From contig CAZLMW010000009.1 in assembly GCA_964560875.1 (NCBI GenBank), forward strand, positions 34,415 through 98,414: a stretch of 64,000 nt of DNA, in the 5' to 3' direction. Both the position numbers and the translations under genes were made by a program. The notes beneath the pieces are model-generated. The model was not told where the DNA came from. It saw nothing but the letters and a program-made list of their open reading frames with translations, and searched no databases. Shown here piece after piece: positions 42,367-53,231 of this stretch. The first letter of the stretch is position 1. Each line of letters begins with the position of its first letter. The DNA comes from CAZLMW01 sp964560875. GTDB taxonomy: Bacteria; Myxococcota_A; UBA9042.

Positions 42367-42915
42367 TCAATCACCGTCGACGGGCGAATTCAGCCAGCGC
42401 ACACCGCTGAAAGACACCGAGGCCTGCAATCCGAGGCCCTGGACGCGCAGCTCGGCGAGGCGCCCGAACGTGGCAAGCGCCCGGACTACGACCACCTGAC
42501 CGGCCGGGATCGAGCCGGCGGACACCAACAACTCGGCGCGTCGGCCGGCCCATGCGTAATCCAAGGTGCAGAACGTGTAGGCATTGTCACGTGCTTGGGC
42601 GAGCAAACGCACATGTACAGCCGCGAAATCGGACTCTGCGAAGGCGACCGTTGCTTCGCCGATCTCGCCTGGGGGGGTGCCGGTGACCACCAAGCGCATC
42701 GTCTTGGCCATCGAGAAGGTCGCCACGACTTCGGAGAGTCCCATGTCCTCGATCACGGGGAATTCGAGGCGATCGGCCGCATCATCGAGTTGCGCAGCGA
42801 GACCGCGGGAAAACGCCTCGTCGAAGCGGTCGACCCCCGCACCCAATCGCATGATCAGGTCGCTGAGCGGCAGAATCGAATCACCGGAGCAATCGGGTCG
42901 GTCTGTCGGTGACAC
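42367..42915 (-). CDS. Hypothetical soluble protein
   Basis: 182 residues from a GTG at 42915 with GGAG 6 nt upstream; the much longer open frame to 44646 is the antisense of leuS and is not real. No signal peptide or Cys cluster. An N-terminal helical part (about 20-60) is followed by beta strands with acidic and hydrophobic alternation, ending in LGLQASVSFSGVRWLNSP. I do not recognise a family. It is flanked by the convergent propeller operon and the divergent leuS. Confidence 0.65.
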   Translation of the reverse strand: MSPTDRPDCSGDSILPLSDLIMRLGAGVDRFDEAFSRGLAAQLDDAADRLEFPVIEDMGLSEVVATFSMAKTMRLVVTGTPPGEIGEATVAFAESDFAAVHVRLLAQARDNAYTFCTLDYAWAGRRAELLVSAGSIPAGQVVVVRALATFGRLAELRVQGLGLQASVSFSGVRWLNSPVDGD

Positions 42916-43107
42916 AGTGTGCTCCAGGTTCGTCTTCGGCTTCCTGCGCCCCTTTCCCGCTTTGACGTGACTCTGCCACACCTGCAGCGTCGAATGACCA
43001 AATGACTTGAACCTCGAACGGGATGCCACCGTGCTTTGACGAGAAGACCGGGCTAGTATCCGCCGCCCGACGCCGATCGGGAACCTCGCGCAACACGGGA
43101 GAGCGCC

Positions 43108-45600
43108 ATGACAGGCATCACCAACGGCGAAAAATACGACGCGCACGCTATCGAGAAACGATGGCAGGACCACTGGCGCGAGAACAACACATTCAAAGTC
43201 GAGCTCGACCTGGATAAGCCCAAGCGCTACGTGCTCGATATGTTCCCGTACCCAAGCGGCGCCGGCCTGCACGTCGGACACCCGGAGGGATACACGGCGA
43301 CCGACATCTATTGCCGATACCTGCGCGCTCGCGGCTACAACGTGTTGCATCCGATGGGGTGGGACGCGTTTGGCCTGCCCGCTGAGCAGTATGCGATCAA
43401 GACAGGCACGCACCCGAGTGTCACGACAGCCGCCAACATTGCCACATTTGAGAAGCAAATCCGCGCACTTGGCATGTGCTACGATTGGGACCGGCAGGTC
43501 GATACAACCGATCCGGCGTACTACAAGTGGACGCAATGGATCTTCCTCAAGCTGTTTGAGCGCGGGCTGGCGTACCAAGCCGAGATCGCAGTCAACTGGT
43601 GCCCGGCGCTCGGCACAGTGCTGGCAAACGAAGAGGTGATCGACGGCAAGAGCGAAGTCGGCGGTCACCCCGTCGTTCGTAAGCCCATGCGCCAGTGGAT
43701 GCTGCGAATCACCGCGTATGCCGAGAGGCTGCTGCGCGGCGTGGACGGGCTGAATTGGGCTGAAGGCATCAAGGCCATGCAGCGCAATTGGATCGGAAGG
43801 TCGGAAGGTGCCGAGGTGGATTTCAAGCTCGATGGCGGCGACGACGTCCTGCGGGTCTACACAACGCGGCCCGACACGCTGTTCGGCGCGACGTACATGG
43901 TTGTTGCGCCCGAGCATGAGCTCCTGGCAGAGATGACGACCGATCCCCGAAGGGAAGCTGTCGAGCTGTATGTGGCCGAAGCCGCGCGCAAATCTGAGCG
44001 CGATCGAACCGACGACCGCAAGGCGAAGACCGGTGTGTTCACCGGGGCGTACGCAATCAACCCGGTCAACGACGCGAAGATCCCAATCTGGTGCGCAGAC
44101 TACGTGCTCGGTGGCTATGGGACCGGCGCGATCATGGCTGTGCCGGCCCACGACGAGCGCGACTGGGCTTTCGCCAAGCAGTACGAGTTGCCGATCGTCG
44201 AAGTGGTGACGGAGTTTGGCACAGAAAGCGAGGGCGAACCCGAGACGTGTTTTTCTGGAGCCGGATTCGCGGTGCGCAGCGGCCGGTTCAGCGGCCAAGA
44301 CACGGCGACGTTCAAGAAGAACATCGTCACGTGGCTGCAGGAGCGCGAGATCGGCGAAGGGAAAGTGAACTACAAACTGCGCGACTGGGTGTTCTCCAGG
44401 CAGCGGTATTGGGGCGAGCCGATCCCGATTTACTACCCGTGCTATCCGGCAGAAGGCGCCGACCGGACGTTTTTCGACCCGAGCCGTGGCGCTCCCGTCA
44501 CGATCGATTACAGCAGCCCGATCGCGTGTGACCCCACCGAGTTGCCGCTGACGCTGCCCGAGACACCCGACTACAAACCGACCGGCGATGGCGAACCGCC
44601 CCTGGCGCGCTGCATCGAGTGGCGCTTCTTTCGACGCGACGGCCAATGGTATGCACGTGAGACCAACACCATGCCGCAGTGGGCTGGCTCATGTTGGTAC
44701 TACCTGCGCTACGCCGATCCGCACAACGATGACGCGATTTGCTCCGAAGATGCGGTCAACTACTGGCTGCCTGCCGACCTCTATGTTGGCGGAGCCGAGC
44801 ACGCGGTGTTGCACCTCTTGTACGCGCGGTTTTGGCACAAGGTGCTGTTCGATATCGGCGTCGTACCGACCGAGGAGCCGTTTCCGCGCCTCGTCAACCA
44901 AGGGATGATCCTTGGCGAAGACGGGGAGAAGATGAGCAAAAGCCGCGGCAACGTGGTCAATCCCGACGACATGCTCGAGCAGTTTGGGACCGACGCGTTC
45001 CGGCTCTACATCATGTTCATGGGGCCGCTCGAGAAGGTGAAGCCCTGGCAGACGTCGGGAATGCAGGGGACGCGGCGCTTCCTGTATCGGACGTGGAGCC
45101 TGTTCGAGAAGCCGCTCAGCGACGATTCGCCGCCTGCGGAAGTCGAAGCGTTGGTGCACCGGCTTGTGAAGAAAGTCGGCGAGGACACCGAGGCGCTGGC
45201 GTTCAACACCGCGATCGCGGCGTTGATGGAAGCGCTCAATGCGCTGTTGAAGCACGACGTGTTGTGGCGAACGGTCGCGGAATCGGTCGTGCGGCTGCTG
45301 GCGCCGTATGCGCCACACCTCGCTGAGGAACTCTGGAAGCGGCTTGGACATGCGCCATCGGTCGCGAATGCGCCGTGGCCGAGCTACGACCCGGCCAAGT
45401 GTCTCGACGCGACCGTGGTTCTGCCCGTGATGGTCAACGGCAAAGTGCGTGCCAAGCTCAACGTGGCGGCCGATGCGGACAAAGCCAGGCTGGAGGAACT
45501 CGCGCTCGGCAACGATCGCATCCGGAAGTGGACCGCCGGCAAGACCGTACGCAAAGTCATCGTCGTGCCTGGCCGGATGGTCTCCATCGTTGCGAAGTAG
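43108..45600 (+). CDS. leuS: Leucyl-tRNA synthetase
   Basis: Class Ia synthetase charging tRNA-Leu, 830 residues. HIGH-type motif LHVGHPEGYTATD (about 48-60), the CP1 editing domain with the Thr-rich box TTRPDTLFGATYM (about 252-264) and GTGAIMAVPAHDERD (about 337-351), then KMSKSRGNVVNPDD (about 610-623) and the C-terminal anticodon and tRNA-binding domains. Editing residues are in place, so proofreading of Ile/norvaline is expected. Standard bacterial length, single gene. The segment after it is intergenic and repeat-bearing. Confidence 0.97.
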   Translation: MTGITNGEKYDAHAIEKRWQDHWRENNTFKVELDLDKPKRYVLDMFPYPSGAGLHVGHPEGYTATDIYCRYLRARGYNVLHPMGWDAFGLPAEQYAIKTGTHPSVTTAANIATFEKQIRALGMCYDWDRQVDTTDPAYYKWTQWIFLKLFERGLAYQAEIAVNWCPALGTVLANEEVIDGKSEVGGHPVVRKPMRQWMLRITAYAERLLRGVDGLNWAEGIKAMQRNWIGRSEGAEVDFKLDGGDDVLRVYTTRPDTLFGATYMVVAPEHELLAEMTTDPRREAVELYVAEAARKSERDRTDDRKAKTGVFTGAYAINPVNDAKIPIWCADYVLGGYGTGAIMAVPAHDERDWAFAKQYELPIVEVVTEFGTESEGEPETCFSGAGFAVRSGRFSGQDTATFKKNIVTWLQEREIGEGKVNYKLRDWVFSRQRYWGEPIPIYYPCYPAEGADRTFFDPSRGAPVTIDYSSPIACDPTELPLTLPETPDYKPTGDGEPPLARCIEWRFFRRDGQWYARETNTMPQWAGSCWYYLRYADPHNDDAICSEDAVNYWLPADLYVGGAEHAVLHLLYARFWHKVLFDIGVVPTEEPFPRLVNQGMILGEDGEKMSKSRGNVVNPDDMLEQFGTDAFRLYIMFMGPLEKVKPWQTSGMQGTRRFLYRTWSLFEKPLSDDSPPAEVEALVHRLVKKVGEDTEALAFNTAIAALMEALNALLKHDVLWRTVAESVVRLLAPYAPHLAEELWKRLGHAPSVANAPWPSYDPAKCLDATVVLPVMVNGKVRAKLNVAADADKARLEELALGNDRIRKWTAGKTVRKVIVVPGRMVSIVAK

Positions 45601-45615
45601 GACCGTCCAGAACAC

Positions 45616-45648
45616 GGAGTTCAGGACACAGGGGAGTTCAGGACACAG
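45616..45648 (+). repeat. Two-copy 16-bp direct repeat
   Basis: ggagttcaggacacag occurs at 45616-45631 and again at 45633-45648 (period 17), just downstream of leuS. An imperfect inverted copy (gtgtccgaac) lies at about 45925-45934. They bracket an AT-richer stretch near the transposase gene. Confidence 0.7.
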
Positions 45649-45938
45649 AGCTGGTAAAAAGGCGTCTAATTATATTGAGTTGTTGTCATTCGCTGCGACC
45701 TTAGACTCCAAAAAAGGCCGGTTCACGCCGAGATCCGCCACGGCTTGACGTGGTCGCCGCCTCTCGGCTGCGCGCATTGCAGCTCCCCAGCCCTCCGGCG
45801 TCACCCACGGTCGGTTTCGTCGCTCAACCGGCCAAAATTCCGACCAAAACGACCGCGCGGCCGCGTCAAACCCCATACGGGTCCACCGCGGCCGCCGAGC
45901 GGGCCGATGAAATGCCAATACCGTGTGTCCGAACAGCT

Positions 45939-45950
45939 GGGTAGCTACCC
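45939..45950. repeat. Perfect 12-bp palindrome next to the Y1 transposase (REP-like candidate)
   Basis: gggtagctaccc, perfectly self-complementary, 16 bp beyond the transposase stop. RAYT transposases are usually flanked by REP palindromes that they recognise, and this is the best candidate here. No second full copy is visible upstream of the gene. Confidence 0.4.
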
Positions 45951-45966
45951 CTGAGCCATCGCGGTC

Positions 45967-46929
45967 CTACTCCCGCCGCGGCGGATCCGACCCGGTTCCG
46001 TAGATGCCGTTGGTCTTCCGCCGCCGCCACTCGTCGCGTTCGCGTTTGTTCATGCGCCCATATCGCGTGCCGTGTGCTCCTCCCATGCGCTGCCAACGCG
46101 GGAACGTCCATGCGGGGAACTCGCACGCTTCGCCTTCCACATGGGCCCGGGCAGCTGCCGTGTACCGCGCGACGATTTCGTCGTAGGCCGCACGAAAAGA
46201 CTCGGGCATCTTCCGCCCCCCGCCGTCGTGTGGCTCTCGGCGTCCTTGAGGCTCGTCGACCGTCGTCCGCCAATCGCCGCGCTTGAGCCGTCGAGCCGCG
46301 TCGGGCCCCGGATCCGGCGCCTCCGAACGCGCGACACATGCATCCATCGCGCACTGGAGTTCGGCGCGTCGCTGCTCCGCGCTCTCCCATTTCGCTCCCG
46401 GCAGCGGCGTCAGTTGGATGCTGACCGCGTCGCGTTTCTCGCGCGTTCCCCACATCCCCGTTTGCGCTTTCGCCCCAGCGATTAGCTCCGCCGTCGATGA
46501 TATGCCTGGCCAATCTTCGGCCCGACTCACCAACCCTTCCTTCGCGCCGTGAGCCAGCACATAGGCCAGCACCTGCACTTGCGCGTGCTGCTCTGCCTCC
46601 ACGGGCACGAGGTCATATCGGCGATGCCACATCGTCCCCGACCGCGCGCGGATCTTGTTGATCCGCCGCGTGAGGTTGGCTTTGACGTATTGCATGAACC
46701 CGGCCACCTGTTCGGGGTTGCGGCCTGTCACCACCATGTGAAAGTGGTTGCTGAGGAACGCCACGCCATGAATCGCCATGTCATAGACACGCTGGCCACG
46801 GGCGACCACGCCGACGATTGTCTCATTGACCTGCGGGCTGTCGGGCAGCATGAACAGGCGCCCCTCGAGCGTTCTGCTCGTGAGCGCCAGGACGGTATCG
46901 GGCTCAAACCATCGTGGACGACTCGCCAT
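45967..46929 (-). CDS. Y1 (IS200/REP-associated, RAYT-like) transposase
   Basis: Single-strand DNA transposase of the HUH family, 320 residues. The HUH motif is in FLSNHFHMVVTG (His-Phe-His, about residues 60-64), and the catalytic Tyr is expected in MQYVKANLTRRIN. The N-terminal 135 residues are the conserved core. The remaining 185 are Arg-rich and poorly conserved, ending in a basic tail, as often seen in REP-associated enzymes. The frame is intact, so the enzyme could be active or domesticated. No IS200-type ends are evident; palindromic and direct repeats lie on the 3' side. Confidence 0.85.
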   Translation of the reverse strand: MASRPRWFEPDTVLALTSRTLEGRLFMLPDSPQVNETIVGVVARGQRVYDMAIHGVAFLSNHFHMVVTGRNPEQVAGFMQYVKANLTRRINKIRARSGTMWHRRYDLVPVEAEQHAQVQVLAYVLAHGAKEGLVSRAEDWPGISSTAELIAGAKAQTGMWGTREKRDAVSIQLTPLPGAKWESAEQRRAELQCAMDACVARSEAPDPGPDAARRLKRGDWRTTVDEPQGRREPHDGGGRKMPESFRAAYDEIVARYTAAARAHVEGEACEFPAWTFPRWQRMGGAHGTRYGRMNKRERDEWRRRKTNGIYGTGSDPPRRE

Positions 46930-47274
46930 GTATAGTTATCGGCGATTCTCGAATTCCTTTACGAAACGGGCGACTGAAAGCCTGCGATCCATCCCGTCCG
47001 CAGCTCGCGTGCGTCCATGCGTTGAAACTCAAATGCGGGCCTCCGCTCGGTCCTGGACTAGCTCTGGCCTCGCGTTCGGCCGTCGACAACTCTGCCGTCA
47101 ACCACCATCTCCGTGACGCGAATCGCGGCCCGACTCGAACGACCGGCGCCGTGCCTGACCGCGACGCATCCTTGCACCACGTCGACGCCCAACTCGAACG
47201 AGGGGCGGCGTGACCGCAGCGAACCATCCCTGGACCGTGTCGACGCCCAACCCGAGAGCAGGTAGTTTGTCCCC
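46930..47274. other. Intergenic region with degenerate tandem repeats
   Basis: About 345 bp between the transposase and the nuclease-fold lipoprotein. The right half is made of imperfect 58-59-bp tandem units. Frames on both strands are short and give only repeat-derived peptides. No promoter is obvious. Confidence 0.5.
47131..47262 (+). repeat. Imperfect 58-59-bp tandem repeat
   Basis: Unit 1 is 47131-47189, unit 2 is 47190-47247, and a partial third begins at 47248. Units share the start c(g/a)actcgaacga and the end gtcgacgcc, with substitutions and small indels between. The array stops just before the ATG at 47275, so it forms the immediate upstream region of that gene. Confidence 0.7.
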
Positions 47275-48243
47275 ATGTTTCGCCACGCCGTCCTCAACCG
47301 CGCCGTTCTACCGCTGATCTTGGCCCTCGTTGCAGCTTCGGCCATCGTGTCATGCGCGCGCGACGACGAGGCAGCCGACAGCGACGCGGCGACCGAAACT
47401 GACATCCAAGGCACATCTGACGACACCGCTGCCGGTTCCGACCAGCCGTCATCGCCGGTCGCGGGCTCCATCAAGGTTCTGACTTACAATGTCCATGGTC
47501 TGCCGCCCATCATCTCCGGCGACGACACCACCGGGCGCTACAAGCTGATCGGCCCCAAGCTCAACGCTTACGATCTGATCGGCGTGCAGGAAGACTGGAT
47601 CGACGACAATCACAAGCTGTTGAAGAAGACCGTCAAGCTTGCGCACGTTCTCCGCTTCGACGCCAAACTCCAGACGCCAGAGGGAGAGCTCGACAAGGTC
47701 TACGGCTCGGGTCTGTCACTCTTCAGCGGCTACAAGTTCGTCCTGTCTGCGCCTGAGCATTACGGCAACTGCAATGGACTGGCCGGAGGCGCGAGCGATT
47801 GTTTCGCGTCGAAGGGATTTCAATTCGCTCGCATGTCTGTCGGTGCGAAAACGATCGACATCTACAACACGCACCTTGAGGCGGGTGGCGGCAAGGACGA
47901 CGAAGCGGTCCGAGCCAAGCAGGTCGACCAGCTCCTCGCCGCGGTCAAGAAGCACAGCACCGGCCGCGCCGCGATCTTGATGGGCGACTTCAACCTCAAA
48001 CGCAAAGACCCGCCGGATGCACCCTTGCTCGACAAGATCGAGGCGGTCTTCAACGACAGCTGCGCGGCGGTGAAATGCGCGGCTGCCGAGCATATCGACA
48101 GGGTCTTTTTCAAGAGCGGCACCGACGTCCAACTCACCGTCACGTCATGGAAAAACGAGAGCAAATCGTTCCGGGACGACGACGGCCACGATCTCAGCGA
48201 CCACCCGCCCATCCACGCGATCGTCAACTGGAAAATCAAATAG
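47275..48243 (+). CDS. Endonuclease/exonuclease/phosphatase (DNase I-fold) lipoprotein
   Basis: 322 residues. A signal peptide is followed by lipobox IVSC (about residue 27), an acidic Asp/Thr/Ser linker, and an EEP catalytic domain (about 65-322). All core motifs are present: LTYNVHG (Asn), GVQED (metal Glu), YNTHLEAGGG (His), MGDFNLK (Asp/Asn) and LSDHPPIHA (Asp-His pair). The family includes nucleases, sphingomyelinases and inositol phosphatases; secretion and domain size fit an extracellular nuclease or phosphodiesterase. Cys pairs in GNCNGLAGGASDC and NDSCAAVKC probably form disulfides. Upstream lies a tandem repeat instead of a normal promoter region. Confidence 0.85.
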   Translation: MFRHAVLNRAVLPLILALVAASAIVSCARDDEAADSDAATETDIQGTSDDTAAGSDQPSSPVAGSIKVLTYNVHGLPPIISGDDTTGRYKLIGPKLNAYDLIGVQEDWIDDNHKLLKKTVKLAHVLRFDAKLQTPEGELDKVYGSGLSLFSGYKFVLSAPEHYGNCNGLAGGASDCFASKGFQFARMSVGAKTIDIYNTHLEAGGGKDDEAVRAKQVDQLLAAVKKHSTGRAAILMGDFNLKRKDPPDAPLLDKIEAVFNDSCAAVKCAAAEHIDRVFFKSGTDVQLTVTSWKNESKSFRDDDGHDLSDHPPIHAIVNWKIK

Positions 48244-48281
48244 TCTCCTGCGTCCGGCAGGTTCCCCGGCACACTGCGAAT

Positions 48282-49592
<1,311 letters not shown>

Positions 49593-51023
49593 GGCGCGGG
49601 CGGCGGATTAGCACGATGGCAATGGCGAGGCCAAGCAGCCACAGGATCCCGAGCGGCGCGGCCGGAGTGGGCGCGGCCGAACAGTCGGTGTCGAGCGGCT
49701 TCACGGGGTCTTCGTAGTCGTCGTATTTCGGCACCGCGTCGGGCTGGGCAAGCGACAATCCGGTCTCGATATCAGGCTTCTTGATGACCACTGGCTTGGG
49801 CTTCCAAATCCCCATCACCTCGCCGATCGGCTTGACGTCCGCGCCGGTTTTGACGAGGTAATCCATCTGCTGAATGAACGCGCCCGGTGTCACGAACGAC
49901 GCGCTCGGAGGGACCTTTGCCGCCCGGTGATACAGCAAAATCAGCCACTTGCCCTCGACGGCTGCCTTGGTGACCCAGCTGGCGAACTCGGTCAACGGCA
50001 TCGTGTGGTGAACCACGATCGTATACAGCTCGTGGGTCTTGTAGGGCTTGTCGTTGAGCCCGCCCTTGACCGTCCGCGAGTACTTGTAGTGCTTCTTGAG
50101 AAGCGGCAGCGTCGCCTCGTCATAAGACCCATATGGCGGCGCCGTACCGACGACTTCGATGTCGAACATCTCCTCGATCCGCTTCTTCGAGTCGCCAAGG
50201 TTCTTGTCCAAAGCGTCCTTTGACAGCGTCTTGAGGTCGGTGTGATCCCAGGTGTGCGAGCCGATCTCGTGCTTATTCTTGAGCAGCTCGATGATCTTCT
50301 TCTTGCCGATGTAGTCGGCCTGGAATCCCTCCTTATCGATGAAGTCAGCGACGATGAAGTGCGTGCCTCGCAGCCCGCGCTTGTCCATCTCCTTGATGAG
50401 CAAGTTGTACGCGCTGATCCAGCCGTCGTCGAACGAGATGCTGACCAGCGGAATCTTGCCCTTCGGCGGCAGCGTCACATCGCCGGGCTTGGCTTCGGAC
50501 ACGTTCCAGGCGTCGGTCTGCACAAAGCCCTTCTTGTCGAGCACCTGCATGACCCGCATGCCCTTTGCCCACGCCGGAACCGCGACGATGCCGCTCGCCG
50601 TGCCCCATTTGTCGGGTGAAGCTGGGACGGCCGTGACCTGCACGAAAGACTTTTTGTCCTGGTTTTCGAAACGAATCAGCATCCGCGTCGTCACGTCCGA
50701 CTTGTAGCGATTGGCGACCTGCAGCGTCAGGCCCGCGGGCACGGCGACCGGCGACGACCACCACTTGGCATCCCCTTCGGTGCCGCTTTCGACGTCGATC
50801 CGCAGCGACTTCTTGCCATCGACCGCGTCATCGCTCCAGGTGAACTTGGCGACGATATTGCCCCACTTGTTCGGCTCCCAACCCGCTGGCTTCGTCGGGT
50901 CCGATGCGTCCGCCTTTTCCATCGACGCGTTGGGCAACTCGAAGGCCCATGCACCCGTCGTCACCAATACGGTCCCCACGCAGCACGCCGCGGCCAGGAC
51001 CAGGCTCTGTTTGCGGATGCTTC

Positions 51024-53231
51024 TCACAGCTTCTTCTCCGGCAGCCGGTCCTCAAACGCCTTCTGCAACGCCTCGAACAAGGGCTTTTTGCGCTCGCCTT
51101 CCGAGCCGAGCGTGTCCCAGGTCTTCCACGTGTACCGCTTGGCTTCGGTGCCAAAGCCGCCTGTCCCGGCGGGCGCACGCGCGATGAGCTGCAAGTCGTC
51201 ACCCTTCTTGTCGAACACGCCAACCATCACGGCGATGCCCTCGGTTGTTCGATGTTCGAAATTCCACGACTCGTCCGTGTCAAACAGCACCTGCCGACTC
51301 GATGGGTCTGTCACCCACAGAGCGTGCCACGGAATGCGGAGCTCCAGGCTGTTGGTCGTCGAGTTGATGTGTGCGGTCGTCAGCGTCTTGCTGTCGCCCT
51401 GCACCAGCTTGCCGGGCTCGTAGTACAGCGTCGGCGGTGTGATGAGCCCTCCAGCCGCGATGTACTGCGCGCTGTTGTTGATGATCCACTTGGCGATGGC
51501 GAACTCGCCGTCGGTCGCCGATTTCGGCCGTCCGCCCACCTTGGCCAAGCCGTTGAGCTTCGGCGTGGGGTCGTAGCTCTTCTGCGTGAGCATTCGCAGC
51601 TCGCCAACCGCCGGATCGAGCACGACGACGCTTTCCATCCCGCGATCGGCGGCGTTGAGCATCGGCGAGCCACCGGACTTGGCGTTGCGGGGCCATTTTC
51701 GGTCGCCCGTTGTCCCGTCGACGGTGTCCAGCCCGATCATCACCACCTGCTTGCTCGACAGCAGGTCGCCGAGCCCGGACGTCTCAATGTGGATGAAAAG
51801 AAACGCCGGGTCGTGACTCACGCGCACCTTACGAATCGGTGACGAAGGGCTTTGCGCTGCGACGAACGCCTTGCTCGACCAATCTGCCGCGTCGCCATCG
51901 ATGCGAACCGACTGTCCTGGCACCGGGTAGTAAGACACGATGCCAAAGCTCTCTTCCGGGCTCACGACATCAAACCAAAGCCTGCCCCGCGACTGCGGCT
52001 GCATCGTGGGGTTGGTCATCCACGTGCGTTTGAACCACTCGTCCATCCACTCGAAGATGATCGCGCCCGCCGCTCCCGAGTCGACCAGCGCGTGATAGAC
52101 CTTGACGTTGGCATCGGCCTGTTGCGCCTCGGTGTACCCGCCGTGGTGCCATCCGTTGACGTTCTTGTGCGCGACCCCAAACGAGCTGGGCACGCCGTAT
52201 TCGGTGACGAAGACCGGCACGCCGGCGTGGGACTTGACCAAGTCCTGCATGTACCCGAGATAGCTGTTGGTGTTGCCGTAGCGGTCCTTGGCTTTGACGT
52301 ACTCCGGGTCGTAGATGATGAACTCGGGGTTGAACGGGTACACGTGGTAGCTCGCGTAGACGCCCGCCGAGAAGCCCTTCAATTCGAATTTCGCGAGGTT
52401 GGCGTTGACGCGATCCTGGCCAAACTGGGGCGTTTCAGTCGGGTGATGAATCGGGTCCAGCGCCGGCCAGTTGCTCCACGCCACGGGATGCTCGTGGCCG
52501 TACCGGTCCTTTTCGGCAGTGACCGTGTGATCGATGCCGCGCGCTACCCACGCCTCGATCGGCAGGCCGTTCTTCTTGCTGACGTAGCGCCCGTTATATT
52601 CGGTGAATCCGGCGTGTTTTTCATGGCTTTTCTCGACGATGGTGCCGTCCATTTCGTGGCCTGGCAGCCACGCCATAAGCCACGGCGAGACGTCGGTGTC
52701 GAAGATTCCGTACGCCTTGCCAAAGCGCGACTTGATGACCGCGTTGCCATGAACCGCATCGACCACGTACCGGATCTCTTCGTCGATTTGCGGCGTCGAC
52801 TCGCTCATGTAGTCGCCGTGCTCGAGCTCATCGAGCCAGATCCCCTGGACGAGGTAGAGCGGGCTGGACTCGTTTTCGAGATTGTGGTCGAAAAACGCCT
52901 TGTAAAACCGCGGGTGGTGCAGCGTGTAGATGCGCACCGTGTCCGCGTTCATCGACTGGATGTCTTTGAAATAACGACGGTAATCATCGTACGTGGCAGC
53001 GAGCTCTCCGGGAAATGTGCCGGGTTTGCCGACCGACAGATTCACGCCGCGCGGAAAGAACTTCTCCCAACCTTTGCCGCGGTCGATCTCGAAGCGGTCG
53101 CCGTTGACCCGAAACTTGGTGCGCTTGATCGGGTCGCGGTCCACGCAACCGGTCGTAGCGGACAGCGCGAACAGGGCGACCAGCGAGCCGACCACGCATC
53201 GACGGACGACGGGACCTGCAAAGCGGTTCAT
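51024..53231 (-). CDS. Secreted glycoside hydrolase-like lipoprotein with C-terminal CBM9/DOMON-type domain
   Basis: 735 residues from ATG 53231 (GAGGTG upstream). Signal peptide and lipobox TTGC; the mature protein starts CVDRDP. An N-terminal TIM-barrel-like domain (about 25-430) recalls GH2/GH5-type enzymes: FRVNGDRFEIDRGKGWEKFF, NADTVRIYTLHHPRFYKAF, a possible acid/base Glu in LPGHEMDG and nucleophile in VPVFVTEYGVP, then FEWMDEW. The C-terminal 290 residues begin IDGDAADWSSKAFVA, typical of family 9-type carbohydrate-binding domains. It is joined by 4-bp overlaps to deacetylase genes on both sides, so it probably acts on the same polymer, cutting or transferring glycan at the cell surface. 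Confidence 0.83.
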   Translation of the reverse strand: MNRFAGPVVRRCVVGSLVALFALSATTGCVDRDPIKRTKFRVNGDRFEIDRGKGWEKFFPRGVNLSVGKPGTFPGELAATYDDYRRYFKDIQSMNADTVRIYTLHHPRFYKAFFDHNLENESSPLYLVQGIWLDELEHGDYMSESTPQIDEEIRYVVDAVHGNAVIKSRFGKAYGIFDTDVSPWLMAWLPGHEMDGTIVEKSHEKHAGFTEYNGRYVSKKNGLPIEAWVARGIDHTVTAEKDRYGHEHPVAWSNWPALDPIHHPTETPQFGQDRVNANLAKFELKGFSAGVYASYHVYPFNPEFIIYDPEYVKAKDRYGNTNSYLGYMQDLVKSHAGVPVFVTEYGVPSSFGVAHKNVNGWHHGGYTEAQQADANVKVYHALVDSGAAGAIIFEWMDEWFKRTWMTNPTMQPQSRGRLWFDVVSPEESFGIVSYYPVPGQSVRIDGDAADWSSKAFVAAQSPSSPIRKVRVSHDPAFLFIHIETSGLGDLLSSKQVVMIGLDTVDGTTGDRKWPRNAKSGGSPMLNAADRGMESVVVLDPAVGELRMLTQKSYDPTPKLNGLAKVGGRPKSATDGEFAIAKWIINNSAQYIAAGGLITPPTLYYEPGKLVQGDSKTLTTAHINSTTNSLELRIPWHALWVTDPSSRQVLFDTDESWNFEHRTTEGIAVMVGVFDKKGDDLQLIARAPAGTGGFGTEAKRYTWKTWDTLGSEGERKKPLFEALQKAFEDRLPEKKL

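Larger units (their letters stand above)
45601..45966. other. Intergenic region between leuS and the transposase gene
   Basis: About 365 bp. It holds the 16-bp direct repeats, an AT-rich patch (about 45650-45700) unlike the surrounding composition, and a 12-bp palindrome at 45939-45950. An 82-aa frame on the minus strand (45670-45918) has no start signal or family resemblance. I see no RNA gene. Confidence 0.5.

Noticed and set aside
42916..44646. Long minus-strand open frame antisense to leuS (extension of the 182-aa hypothetical gene)
   Set aside because: It is the mirror of leuS in high-GC DNA. leuS has all family motifs, and the small gene has its own GTG with a good ribosome-binding site at 42915.
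45670..45918. 82-aa minus-strand frame next to the transposase
   Set aside because: No start signal or family resemblance; it spans the AT-rich and repeat-bearing patch. Kept only as part of the intergenic description.
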